From contig JASPKZ010007249.1 of assembly GCA_030220185.1 (NCBI GenBank), positions 1-64,000 on the forward strand: 64,000 bases of DNA, written 5' to 3'. Made by a program: the position numbers and the translations under genes. The notes under the pieces were generated by a model. That model worked only from the letters and a program-made list of their open reading frames with translations, made no database searches and was not told where the DNA came from. Position 1 is the first letter of the stretch. Every line of letters begins with the position of its first letter. The stretch comes from Diploptera punctata. Lineage: Eukaryota > Arthropoda > Insecta > Blattodea > Blaberidae. Shown here piece after piece: positions 53,661-64,000 of this stretch.

Positions 53661-55109
53661 ATAGAGATTTTTTACAATTTTAAATATTTGGTATTTGATG
53701 TATATTATGTGAGGCAAAAATTAATATCCAGTGTTCAGGAAAATATTTTTGTTTTAATTGTAAGTCTCTCAAATATTAATGAATGCAGTGAAGAAATTTA
53801 AAATGGATAAACTCAAAATTGTATTATGTAACATAATTTTGGATCTACTAGCATGAATTGTTCACAGCAATGATCTGTTGTATTTAGTCTTGGCAAATGA
53901 TTTTGAATAACCAACTTAGGTAGTAAAGCAACAAAGATACACACACACACATACCCAACTTTGTAAAATTGCCTCTATGGATTCATTTTTTATCTACATG
54001 TTCCTGAACCTTGAGTATGATTGCTAATATGAATAATATCAGCCTAAGATACCAGATCCGGGATCACTCAGTGATTCAGATGTTCATTCAAATATAAAAT
54101 GAAAGAAAGCACAATATGCCAAAGTATCAAACTATCTCAGTTAGGTATAATCTACTTAGAGAGAGAAAAGTGGTATAAACCAGTGTAACAAACGTTATTA
54201 CCTTCTCTGGAAATTTGATTGTTAGGATAATGGTGGTATAAAAATATTTAAAATTTTTGAAAAAGTCAATGGCGATCATTACATTGGTTTATGTAACTTT
54301 TCTCTTTCTCTAAAGAGACCTAGTGAAGATTTCTGCCTTTGATCCAGAATATGGCTTATGTATTTTTAAGAAATTATTACTCGATATTCAATGCCCATCA
54401 TTTATAACTAATTTTTCAATGTATGCCACAAGTTAGGTTTGCAGGTACTGGTATACTAAGAGTTCAGTTCACAGAAAAATAAAATATTTCATTATCATCA
54501 TGCAATTTAAATAAACAAATGTAGTTCAAATAATGTTACACCATTATTACAATGTAATTATTTAACATGCACTTTATCTTAACATCGTTCTCAACTATAA
54601 TTAAAGATTTAATGGAATATGCATACATTTGTGTCAAAGTAAACTGCCCATCATGTTAATCCTGTAATATTTCTTTCTAAAATAAATTATGTTCTAGTTA
54701 ATTTTAGGTAATTATGAATACTTTTAAATTAGGTTTCTTTCTTTAGGAAATTTCAATAAACATGGAAAGAGTAATTGGGGAAAATATATAAATCATATTA
54801 ATAGATCATTTGAGATGGTTAATACAGATTGAAAAATTAACATATGGCAGAATCTAGAAATAATTTTATTTGAAAAATCCAAGGGAAAAGTTATTCTTAG
54901 AGACTGGATATGATAGAAGTATAGTATTAAAAGAGTTTGAGAAATCTACATTTTAATGCTACAGAAACGATAAAAATGTTTAAAACTTGAACTAATGACA
55001 AGCTTATTTAAGGACACTATCTTCTTTTTGTCATGGTTAATTAAAATTTATTTTTACGACATATAATGGAATAATAACTTTTGAGCGGTTAAAACATAAT
55101 CATTCGATT
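53661..55109. other. Intergenic, no gene seen
   Basis: About 1.45 kb of AT-rich sequence with a short (CA)n run at 53938-53951. I found no repeat family, exon or RNA gene in it. Confidence 0.45.
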
Positions 55110-55725
55110 TTTAATTTATGTTGAGTTTTTTTACTCACCTCATACTTCTTAACTCCCTTGCAGACTCGAGTTTCATCACCGCATTTGTAACATTCTCAAT
55201 GTTGTATCACATTCACAACTGATGTCCAACGGCCTCCTCTCCTGCAGACTGACCTCCGTGCCATCTGATGGCTGACCGACAAACATCCAAATCAATCCCC
55301 TCTCCTTTTCACCAGGTATTTCAAAATTCATAGTTATGTTTTTATTCTTGCATATGTAATTTTTTCCCCAAATTATGAGTTCCTTTGGTTTTTTCAATTG
55401 TTTAAGTAATTTTGTTTTGGAAGAACCGAAGGAACTCACAATTTTGGAAAAATTTACATATGCAAGAATAAAAACATAACTATGAATTTTGAAATACCCA
55501 GTGAAAAGGAGAGGAGATTGTTTTGGAAGTTCGTCGGTCAGCCATCAGATGGCACAGGGGTCAGTCTGCAGGAAAGGAGGCCGTTGGACGTCAGTTGTGA
55601 ACTTGATACAGCATTGAGAATGTGACAAATGCAGTGATGAAACTCGAGTCTGTCGGGGAGTTAAGAAGTACGAGGTGAATAAAAAAAACAACATAAATTA
55701 AAATAAACCCCAGTGTTATTTCCTA
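55110..55725. mobile_element. Penelope-derived foldback with coding arms
   Basis: Arms of about 270-300 bp: TTACTCACCTCATACTTCTT on the left and its complement AAGAAGTACGAGGTGAAT on the right, fold centre near 55430. Each arm carries the C-terminal part of the Penelope-like protein. On the minus strand at 55176-55439 one reads TKLLKQLKKPKELIIWGKNY, then MNFEIPGEKERGLIWMFVGQ. The sense arm (55430-55680) matches it with small changes. A tail with AAAATAAACCCCAGTGTTAT follows on the right. Confidence 0.8.
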
Positions 55726-55984
55726 CCTACATAAATTAATAATAATTTTTATTAGAGTAAAAACTGTGATGGCATTTAGATTTTGGAGAATATACCTTGA
55801 ACATATTTGAACCTCCATTTGAATGGGGTTAACAATTGGGAACAACAATAATAATAAACCAAAGTAATTGAATCTATTATTTATACCCCACCTCTTATTT
55901 TAAAAAAATGAAAATACAGTGTCCTCTCACTTGGGACATGTTTTGGAAGACATTTCCTTAATTTTCAGCACAAAAAAAAGACAG

Positions 55985-56240
55985 AGAGAAGAGAAGAGAT
56001 TGCGTAGATGACCTAAGCCTTGATTATTCTCTCTTGGAATTTGGGCAAAACTTTCTCCCCAGGAACTTCAAAATTGGTTACCTTGTCTCTATTTTTCTGG
56101 ATGCAGAATTCCTAAACTGAGTTATTTTAGCAATTTTGATTTGTCCTCAATTCTACAATTTTCTGTCCACACATAAGTAACCTTTTATTTTTCCAATTCA
56201 AAGTTAAAATTGGGAAACACATTATGAGGAACCTTTTATT
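55985..56240 (-). pseudogene. Old Penelope-like C-terminal fragment
   Basis: On the minus strand YVWTENCRIEDKSKLLK, then stops, then NQF-SSWGE-like text, parallels HVWSEKHNINSDTKLLKQLE of the element at 40 kb. Repeats of AACCTTTTATTTTTCC (56187 and 56231) lie at its upstream edge. Confidence 0.55.
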
Positions 56241-56646
56241 TTTCCTATTTTACATTTCTAAGGCACACTTTCACTCAGGTGTTTAGATTTATATTAGTTT
56301 TTCCCATGTAGAATTTTTACATTCCCCACATCTTATCTGGTAAATTCCTGACTTTCATCTCCATCTATATTTTTACATCTTGTTTGTTAAGTTTTTGGCT
56401 GAAAATTAAGAAAGTGTCCTTCAAAACATGACCCAGATGACAGGAAAAAAAAAAAAGAGACAAGATGTGAGGTTCGAGTTCTTCGATAAAACACCCAGTA
56501 GAGTTACTCCCTAAAAATTTTGTGATTATATTAATAAATATATTCCTAACAGCCTTAGATAAGTCTCATAAACTTCAGCATCTGACTACATTGCAAAAAA
56601 ATGAAAACCTATTAATAAATACAAAGCTCTTACTTATTTATAGTCC
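56241..56646. other. Intergenic, no gene seen
   Basis: AT-rich with an A12 run near 56444. Nothing recognised. Confidence 0.4.
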
Positions 56647-56992
56647 TGCGCCGTAGCCGAGCGGTTAAGGTACGAAGCCTTGGCGCAGAGGTACGGGACT
56701 TGTGCTGGTTCGAGTCTCCATGGGGGAAGAAATTTTCTCATGGTATTGCGGCCAGTATGGGACCGGTGCCCACCCAGCATCGTGAGGCAATTGGGTAGCT
56801 ACAATAAGTAGCGGCTCCAGGTTGAGGAACCAGCTATAACGGCTGGGGGACTCGACATGCTAACCACATGTCACCCCTACACTGGCTGTTAATCATCTAC
56901 CTCTGTGATTGACACATGTGGATGTAAAGGGCCAGCAGCCGGCTGGTAATAGGGCAACCGCTGAAAAGTGGAAAGACCCTCAATCGGACTTA
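56647..56992 (+). mobile_element. SINE-D, best-preserved copy
   Basis: The tRNA-like head TGCGCCGTAGCCGAGCGGTT (A box TAGCCGAGCGG) and GGTTCGAGTCTCC (B box) is followed by GGGGGAAGAAATTTTCTCAT, ATTGGGTAGCTACAATAAGT, CCACATGTCACCCCTACACT and GGGCCAGCAGCCGGCTGG. The head resembles a leucine- or serine-type tRNA in its D arm. About 345 bp. Confidence 0.85.
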
Positions 56993-57055
56993 TTTATAAC
57001 TTCATTGGAAATTAAGTACTTGAACTGATTTACATTGCCAAATAGGGAGGATACT

Positions 57056-57315
57056 AATATATTAACTTAGGCTTTCACGACCAAAGTTCATATTATGACC
57101 TTGTAGAAGATTTCTGGAAAGTTTGTATTATAACCTTGTAGAAGATTTTGGTCGTGGTCTTGCAGCTTGAAGTTTCCCGATATTTTGCCAGAGACTGCGT
57201 CTGGCATCCTCATCTAGCCAACCCTTACCTTAAGGATGTCGGATGCAGTCTCTGGCAAAATGTCAGGAAGCTTCAAGACCATGACCAATAGCCCTGAAAT
57301 CTTCTATAAGGTCAT
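57056..57315. mobile_element. Inverted-repeat insertion with 15-bp target duplication
   Basis: Flanked by AATAGGGAGGATACT (57041-57055 and 57316-57330). The interior is a hairpin. The left arm has GGTCGTGGTCTTGCAGCTTG and TTTTGCCAGAGACTGCGTC; the right arm has GCAGTCTCTGGCAAAATGTC and CTTCAAGACCATGACC. The phrase ACCTTGTAGAAGATTT appears twice in the left arm. There is no coding sequence. Length and hairpin form resemble the Penelope-type hairpins, but the arm sequence is different. Confidence 0.75.
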
Positions 57316-57330
57316 AATAGGGAGGATACT

Positions 57331-57964
57331 GTTTTCTTGGAGAAGAAAGTCATCACACAAGGAAATTAAAATAATATCTTGTATCATGATGATTTCATTG
57401 GAAATTCACAAAGCTTATTCCATAATGTAAAGTTAATTTTAAATGGACCAATATATATGTTAATTACAAAATTACAGGATAAACAATGAATGCCAGTTAT
57501 TTGATGCATCAACTTCAACATAACAAATTTCTAAAATTAGCTTACTAGTTTAGTTCCTTCACATAGACCAACAGAAAGCTAATATCAAGTACTAACCATT
57601 AAAACAAAAATAAAATTACAAACTATCAAATACTAAAAAGAGAAACATAGTAAAAAGAAAGATTTTTAAGATATAAGTTAAGGAAGCAACAACAAAACAT
57701 TAGAGAGTGCACATACTTCAGTTATCACAGAAAGCATAAAGAATATTTACCTTAGAAAAATATTTCTATCACTTGTAAGAGGGAATCCAGACTTTAAAAT
57801 ATACACAGAAATAATCAAAAATAAACAAATGTGGAATAAAAATATATTTCTGTGTGGACTAGATATTTCTGAAATACTGACTTAACTTTGTAAATGTATT
57901 AAAATGTTATCTCTACACTTATTAAAAATTAAAAACATTGCTGATTAAAACTAAAATTCACATA
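57331..57964. other. Intergenic, no gene seen
   Basis: AT-rich, nothing recognised. Confidence 0.4.
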
Positions 57965-58184
57965 CGTGGGTCACTAGATAAGTTTTGAGATACGGCAGTA
58001 TGGCGACAGGAATGCAATAAACTAATATACCATTTGAAAGCCCAACTCTCGAACGTCATAACCATAGCACATAGAAACAATTCCTTTCAGTTCTCTCTGA
58101 GCCGCACCTTTGTGAAGTAGTCTGTGCGTGGTGAAATCAAATGTGTCCTATGGAGCTTGAGAGGGAGTATTTTCTTGCTACAAT

Positions 58185-58690
58185 TTTAACCCTAGTACTG
58201 TACACGTCTGAAATTGTCACGCAAAATGTATATCAGGGTCACACAGACCCACAATTATTTCCTGGATAAATAAGCACAATTTAGCATACATTATAAAATA
58301 ACTGTATTTTGATACATTATAACATCTTATTCGTACTCGATGATATCCTTTTTCAATCAATTTTTGTATCAATATATCGCGAAATTGTGAGAAAAATGAA
58401 ATTGGAAAAAATTAAAAGTAATAGAACTTGATTGTGTAAATAATTTTACTTTGAATTCAATTAAGACCATTATAATGATGAATACACATACTACACAAAT
58501 ATTTTGAAAAGTCTTTAATTCATTAATTATTTATTTGCACACTCTTGGCACCACTTAGCACTAATGTGTACTGTTATAATGTCTTACTATTATTTATGCA
58601 TCTCTGATAGGAGCCAATTTATCAAATTCCTGCCTTTCTGTCCTTGTGGTTTTATCATCAAATCTTAAGCAGACTGTGAGAAACAGGAAA
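58185..58690. other. Foreign segment inside the mariner
   Basis: It starts TTAACCCTAGTACTGTACAC, which looks like a piggyBac-style end at a TTAA, and contains CAGGGTCACACAGACCC. No matching right end was found (a TTAA at 58665-58668 is not preceded by the complement), so identity is open. Confidence 0.35.
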
Positions 58691-58703
58691 CACTTTAGAC
58701 TCA

Positions 58704-59321
58704 TTGTCGCACGAAATAATGCAATCCCAAAATCATCAGACCAATAAGGACATCGGTGGGGCCCTAGGGATTAGTTCGCCAAGTGTTTCCACCATCCTGC
58801 ACCAATATTTAAGGATGAGGAAAATTTCTTCTCGATGGGTGCCACACGACTTGTCAGAAGAGCATAACACACTAGGGTGGAATTGTGCAGATAAATGCTG
58901 CCGAGATTCAACAACGGGGACTCCTGCCGGGTGTCAGATATAGTGACAGGTGACGAAACTTGTATCTACCAGTATGACTGTGAAATAAAGCACCAATCAT
59001 AGATGTGGAAACTTTCCAGATGAGCAGCCTTCGAACAAAGTCAAAAGACCTAAGAGTGTGGGGAAGAAAAGGATGGCCACTTTCTTCTCAACAAATGGTC
59101 ATCTGGCTACAGTTGTGCTAGAGGATAAGAGGACAGTTACTACTAAATGGTATACAGAAGTCTGTCTCCCCAAAGTCTTCTCAAAGATCCAGGAGGAGCG
59201 GCCAAAGCCTGGACTGCGGGGAATTCTGCTCTACCATGACAATGCTTCTTTGCACACAGCCAATGCAACAATTAAGTTTCGGGAAAAGACGCCGGTGAAA
59301 TTAATGTCTCATTCAGCCTAG
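58704..59321 (+). pseudogene. Mariner transposase remnant
   Basis: Helix-turn-helix region: IGGALGISSPSVSTILHQYL, then MRKISSRWVPHDLSEEH, the conserved linker of mariner transposases. The catalytic core follows: VTGDETCIYQYDCE (first catalytic Asp) near 58941-58980, and YHDNASLHTANA (second Asp) near 59233-59270. The third catalytic position is lost in a frame break after 59320. At least three frameshifts. Confidence 0.85.
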
Positions 59322-59578
59322 AGTCTGGGCCTAGCCCCATGCGATAATTTTCTGTTCTTGAACGTGAAGAATTGCATGCGCGGACACCAATTTCCTAGCC
59401 CAGAAGATGCTGTTGGAGGAGCTTAGTGCAATGTCTGAGATCGAGTGGCGTGGCTGATTCCAGAGGATGAACAGGTGTACAGAATGTGCGAAGAGTTGTT
59501 TGAAAAGATGTGATAGGTATGCAAACTCTATCATAGCCCATTTTTGCACATCTCAAAACTTATCTAGTGAACTACGTA

Positions 59579-60019
59579 TGATTTCATTTGATGTATTTTC
59601 AATTATGAATGATTTCATAACATTATTGAAAAACATCAAAATTGATAAAATATAGAATATGCACAAATATGCAACGTCATTTATTACTCAGAACGAAGGA
59701 GCAGTTAATTACTTAACTTTCAGACATTATTTTGCAGTTCCTAGATTCCAACCATACAGTAATGCAACAAGGTTATTAAACTCCGCTGTTCGTATCACGA
59801 TAAAAATATATCTGCGAGTATTGCATTTTAGCTGATTATTATTAGACAACTATTTGAAATCGTACTGGCATAAAAATTGTATGTTTCACTTTAAAAATAC
59901 GATTAAAATCACAGTTTATATACATGAAAAAACCACCAATGTTATCATACTCTTCCAGTATAAAAATAATAATATTCAAATTACAACCGCCAATTTGATG
60001 TATGCTATCCCAAAAATAT
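59579..60019. other. Intergenic, no gene seen
   Basis: AT-rich; no feature recognised. Confidence 0.4.
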
Positions 60020-61300
60020 GTTAACAGGAATATTCATTTTTTTTATCTTTCATATTTACAGAGAGAGATGTTCGTAAATAAGAAACATCTTAAGGGATCG
60101 GGCATAACAATCCGAGAAGATTTAACAAGAATGCTCCACCAACTATTGAAAGACACTATTGATAAGTTTGGTGTAAGCAATGTCTGGTCATTGGACGGTG
60201 TTATAATCGCTAAAGTTGGTGAATCAAAAAAAGTATCGCCAGGGCTAGTGACCTATGTTAATTTAAGCCATTAGCATATTATAGGGTATGTTTTTTAATA
60301 TAGTATAATTTAGAAATCATTTAATTATTATCTTATTTTTAATATATATATATATATATCTCTTTTTTTTTCAATAATTCTTAAATTAATAATTAAGCTA
60401 TAGCAATTTCTGTAGGCTAATTAGGTTAACATTTAGTTTATTTGCTTAGAATAGTCCAATTGATTTTATTATTACTAATATTTATTTTTCACTGCTCCTA
60501 ATAGTGTGTTAATTCAGTTAAAATTTCCATTATTTGCAAAAGTTGGTACAATTGATCTTCCAAGTTTTAGTCAAAATATTTGCAGTCCCTGACCTACTTT
60601 CAACAGGACCATCTCCCAGACAAGTTCCTACCCTTTCTTCAAATGACAATGCCAATGAATGCTCACATTCTTCTCACCCCACCACTGCCTACCTGCTAAA
60701 AGAATGCTTTTCTCCTCATTCAACTACTCTTAAATCTCCCACATTAACGCTCAAAGCATTCTGCCTCATATTCATGAAATTCGACATTTATTTTCCGAGA
60801 TCTCTCTGCATGCGATCTTAATATCTGAGTCCTGGCTTAAACCTTCCCACCATCATTCCTCACTTGTTGATTTGACGGGTACATCCTCTGTCGCAATGAT
60901 AGACTAGGAAAAAGAAGTGGGGGAGTTGCGATGTATATCAAATCAAACTTAGAGCCCAAAGTCATTCTTCACTCCTCCCCTGATTACAATGCACGACCAA
61001 AATTCCTCTTCATTGAAATTTCAGCTAGTTTAGAGAGATGTCTCCAGTGTGTGGTGTACAAACCTCCGAAAGTAGAGTATCTTAGTGACATAGAAACACC
61101 ATTATTAAGTTTACTGCTACATTATCAGCATGTTATAGTAATTGGCGACGTTAACTCTACCTTACTTTCTTCAACATCATCAGAACTACTAGCATTACTT
61201 CACGCATGCAATATGTATGTCTTGCCTTTACAACCAACCCATCACACATCAACGACTGATACAATTCTGCCAATGCCATGAAGAAATATCATAAAGACAA
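60020..61300 (+). mobile_element. LINE remnant: ORF1 end and endonuclease
   Basis: The first part (60063-60275) reads EMFVNKKHLKGSGITIREDL, then WSLDGVIIAKVGESKK, the C-terminal pattern of ORF1 proteins in CR1/Jockey-like LINEs. After about 450 bp an endonuclease follows: INAQSILPHIHEIRHLFSEI, LISESWLKP, then, across a frameshift near 60890, GGVAMYIKSNLEPKVI and HVIVIGDVNSTLL (catalytic Asp and Asn) and HHTSTTDTI. It stops at 61281, before the reverse transcriptase. Confidence 0.7.
60931..61281 (+). pseudogene. LINE endonuclease fragment
   Basis: 116 codons with YIKSNLEPK, CLQCVVYKPPKVEYLSDIE, VIVIGDVNS and LLHACNMYVLPLQPTHHTST, matching the second half of an AP-type LINE endonuclease. The SDH block is missing at the 3' break. 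Confidence 0.7.
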
Positions 61301-62077
61301 TCTTAAAAAGAAAGTTTCTTAAGGATCCAGTTCTTGTGTTATTTCTTCTTTCCTTTTAAACCAGGACATAACATTCCCAGAAGCAAGTCTTAATATGCTA
61401 TTGTTTGCATATCCAATATATCTTCCTCCGAGGAGTGAATTTGGAAATAAACAGGATGAAAATCCTACAAATTATGAATAATAAGAAGGATGTAGTTTTT
61501 GACAGCTTGCTTATAAATAGAATTACAGTTCCTACTAGTACACCTTCACAGAAGACGAACTTCAAAGGAATATTTTTAAACTACATAATATATGTGAACA
61601 ATATAATCTCAAAATATCCATAGAAAAAACCAAGATACTGAAATTCCAAGGGAAAAATCAAATCAGATCGAAAATAGTAATAGGAAACAAAATCATAGAA
61701 CAGGTGAACCATCTCAATTATCTAGGATGTGACATTTTATTTAATTATGATAATGATATAAATAATAAAATAGCAAAATTCCAGGGAATATGTGGTATGA
61801 TAAAACAATCACTAAATAACAAAACAACAAGAGAGACCCAAGTGAAATTTTATAAAATGTTGGCAGTACCGGTACTGCTCTATTGATCAGAAGCCTGGAT
61901 ACATAAAAAAACAAGATCTAAGTAGGATAACAGCGGCAGAAATGAAATTTTTGAGATCTGTTAAAGGGTGCACTAAGGAAGACAGAATCAAGAACACAGA
62001 AATAAGACAGGAACTTGAAATATTTGCAATAACTGATAAAATAGATACATATAGACAAAAATGGAAGCAACACATAG

Positions 62078-62499
62078 CTATAGCAACACATAGTTTATTA
62101 GAGCATCATAGGATTGAAAAAGAAGCAAAACTTTTAAAACATCTATCTAAACCTTTGGATTTAACAGTTTGGGAAAAAATATATATTAAAAAAAACCATA
62201 CTAGAACTATGAACTTTGAGATTCCGGACGAACCGAGCTTGATTACAAAGTTCTTCAAAAATACAACAGATAGTTTAGAAAATGATTCATTCAAAATAAC
62301 ACCAGATGGCAGTCTAGAGAATTACCGACAAAAAAAATTGACAGTCGTGAAAACAGCTGATGATGACGACAACGTGTCGCCGATACTGCAGTGCTGTGTT
62401 TAAAAAAACATAGAAGTATGAGGTAAGAAGAAATCACGATTCATTTAATTATTATTAATTGAACCTCATAATGTTAAAAATTCCCAAATTTAATATATA
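62078..62499 (+). mobile_element. 5'-truncated Penelope-like insertion 1
   Basis: 422 bp flanked by the 9-bp direct repeat AACACATAG (62069-62077 and 62500-62508). It carries the protein C-terminus (HRIEKEAKLLKHLSKPLDLT, VWEKIYIKKNHTRTMNFEIP, then TPDGS), then TATGAGGTAAG, about 40 AT-rich bases, and the tail GAACCTCATAATGTTAAAAA. No inverted arm. Confidence 0.85.
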
Positions 62500-62555
62500 A
62501 ACACATAGACAGAATGAATGAAGATAGATATCCAAAATAAATAACAAAATACAAA

Positions 62556-62945
62556 GTTAAAATTGGGAAACAGCACATAGTTTGTTGAAAGGTCATAGAA
62601 TTGAAAAAGAAGCTAAACTTCTAAAACATTTGGAAAAACCTTTGGATTTGACAGTTTGGGAGAAAATATTTATACAGAAGAACAAATTTAAATCTATGAA
62701 TTTCGACATTCCGGATGAACGTGACCTCATCTCGAAGTTCATCGAATCAACACCAGATGGCAACGATATCTCGAAGTTCGTCAAATCAACACCAGATGGC
62801 AACGTTATAGAGGGAGATTCCAACGAATATCCGGTAGTCATAATGGCGGTTGAAAATGAATGACAAGATCATTTGAAAACTATAGTTACCGTGTTTGAAA
62901 AACATGAAATATGAGGTAAGATGTTAAAATGACTCATTAATTTAT
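62556..62945 (+). mobile_element. 5'-truncated Penelope-like insertion 2
   Basis: 390 bp flanked by the 14-bp direct repeat TAACAAAATACAAA (62542-62555 and 62946-62959). It encodes HRIEKEAKLLKHLEKPLDLT, NFDIPDERDLISKFIESTPD, then a repeat of that (ISKFVKSTPDGN). It ends shortly after TATGAGGTAAGATG and lacks the outer tail seen in insertion 1. Confidence 0.85.
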
Positions 62946-63060
62946 TAACAAAATACAAACCTAAAGGCACCCGAGATGTGGGCAGACCTAGAAAGAGATG
63001 GGCTGAAGTCGGAACGGGTCAACAGACCTAATCCATGAATGCAGATGATGATGACTAGTA

Positions 63061-64000
63061 CACCTTACTTCAGTCCCTAAATTCAATTCTTGATACCACA
63101 GCGTGTTATTTCTGATTCACAAGCTTCATTCAATTTTTTAGAGTTATCATTTCAATATTTTCTACTTTTTTTATTATTTTTTGTAAAATATTCTTTCAGA
63201 TGACAACAGTTATTAAGTTGACTCTCAGTTTTACTTGTGAGTAAAATGCCAACCTGAGCTCAACTTTTGAACTGGTATATCAAAAGCCCTAGTCAGATCC
63301 AAGGTTCAATCATGTAACCAGCAAGAGCCACTTCTGCAGAATCCTGAAGAAATTAAGTTTACAGCATAGAATCAATACATACATGGTACCCAGATACGGA
63401 ATGATTACAAGTTAATGACAACAGCTGGTTACTTGACAAATAATAAAATGCTGGAACTGGGATACAATGTAAACTCTTAAGCATGTATGTTTCCAAAGAA
63501 AATAACTGAACATATTTTGACGGACAACTACTTGCCATAGATATTGCACTCACCCAACTTGTAGAATAGAAGTTTTCTCAAATGTAGTTACACTCAGCAA
63601 CTTTCAACTGCTATTTAAGCTAATCTCAGAATATAAAATCCCTTTCATCAGAAAATCATGCGACATACAAACCAAAATTTAAATATTACGGAATTCAACA
63701 AAAAATTGTACTACAATGGGTAATTGCACATTTTGGGCAAAAAAATAGGCACTAAACTCCAAAACATCTTGCACCATGAACTAAATTATCAATCAGCTAA
63801 ATTATATTTAGGCAAATTCCTAAAATAGGCTAAATTATAGTTGATAGAAAATTTACTAAAAAGAACTATATGTATATTTTAAAAAATCAAAGCAACAGCA
63901 AAGAATGAACTCTTCAACAGTAGTTCATCAATACCGGATTTTCCCGGACACAAACCAGTAGCAATATTCTCCATTACGATAGAACAAGAATGTCTGGCTG
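63061..64000. other. Intergenic, no gene seen
   Basis: AT-rich. Around 63245-63330 the text CCAACCTGAGCTC...AAGGTTCAATCATG may be a decayed SINE-C head. The only longer frame (63553-63359, minus) has no supporting splice sites or recognisable protein. Confidence 0.4.

Larger units (their letters stand above)
57965..59576 (+). mobile_element. Mariner-type transposon, inactive
   Basis: Ends CGTGGGTCACTAGATAAG and, on the complement of the right side, CGTAGTTCACTAGATAAG, continuing TTTTGAGAT, with TA on both sides (57963-57964 and 59577-59578). The interior holds broken mariner transposase. At 1612 bp it is longer than the usual 1.3 kb, with about 0.5 kb of unrelated AT-rich sequence near 58185-58680. 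Confidence 0.85.
61400..63060 (+). mobile_element. LINE 3' end split by two Penelope-like insertions
   Basis: Pieces 61400-62077, 62500-62555 and 62946-63060 join into one C-terminal frame: VNHLNYLGCDILFNYDN, MLAVPVLLY, KFLRSVKGCTKEDRIKN, YRQKWKQHI, then DRMNEDRYPK, then GRPRKRWAEVGTGQ and a (ATG)n-like end GCAGATGATGATGAC. It is related to the LINE at 8775-9765. Stops are present. Confidence 0.75.

Noticed and set aside
63359..63553. Minus-strand 64-codon gene
   Set aside because: It has no recognisable protein features, no splice sites and no poly(A) signal. It looks like chance in AT-rich DNA.

Overview
The window is AT-rich animal DNA with spliced genes, long introns and very dense transposable-element insertions. 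The mix of elements (an intact Jockey-type non-LTR retrotransposon, Penelope-like elements with GIY-YIG endonuclease, mariner, hAT, Kolobok-like and TTAA elements, and several tRNA-derived SINE families) points to an arthropod, most likely an insect with a large repeat-rich genome. A polyneopteran such as a cockroach or termite is only a guess. Everything here rests on reading the sequence by eye; no database search was possible.

Only two host genes are visible, both on the minus strand. Gene 1 can be rebuilt from five exons whose splice sites and phases all agree: 21970-21884, 15023-13281, 11266-11131, 8760-8671 and 3812-3643. Together they give about 742 residues of an arginine/serine-rich, probably nuclear protein that runs off the left edge or into the noisy first 3.2 kb. 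Its 5' exon is split by a full-length 5.2-kb Jockey element (22002-27204) flanked by a perfect 12-bp target-site duplication. Gene 2 is seen only as a terminal coding exon with stop codon and poly(A) signal (43600-43381); its other exons were not found.

The rest is intron or intergenic DNA filled with nested elements. Left part (1-8 kb): a noisy copy of a segment repeated at 50.45-53.4 kb, Penelope-derived hairpins, and a Russian-doll nest of a LINE, a TTAA MITE and a palindromic tRNA-SINE array. Middle (8-35 kb): exons of gene 1 separated by LINE, SINE and MITE copies and by two copies of an unclassified 1.8-kb repeat. Right part (35-64 kb): a Kolobok-like element, a hAT that split a SINE, a 2.96-kb palindromic Penelope-like element with a 14-bp target duplication, a truncated LINE with nearly intact reverse transcriptase, the second copy of the duplicated segment, a mariner with recognisable ends, and a LINE hit twice by short Penelope-like insertions.

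The most striking recurring pattern is a Penelope-like family whose insertions are palindromes. An inverted arm begins exactly at the target-site duplication, a sense arm follows, and a roughly 40-nt tail containing ACCTCATAATGTT-like sequence closes the 3' end. Copies range from 2.96 kb with reverse-transcriptase and GIY-YIG coding arms, through a 238-bp coding-free hairpin, down to a 38-bp insertion of the tail alone.
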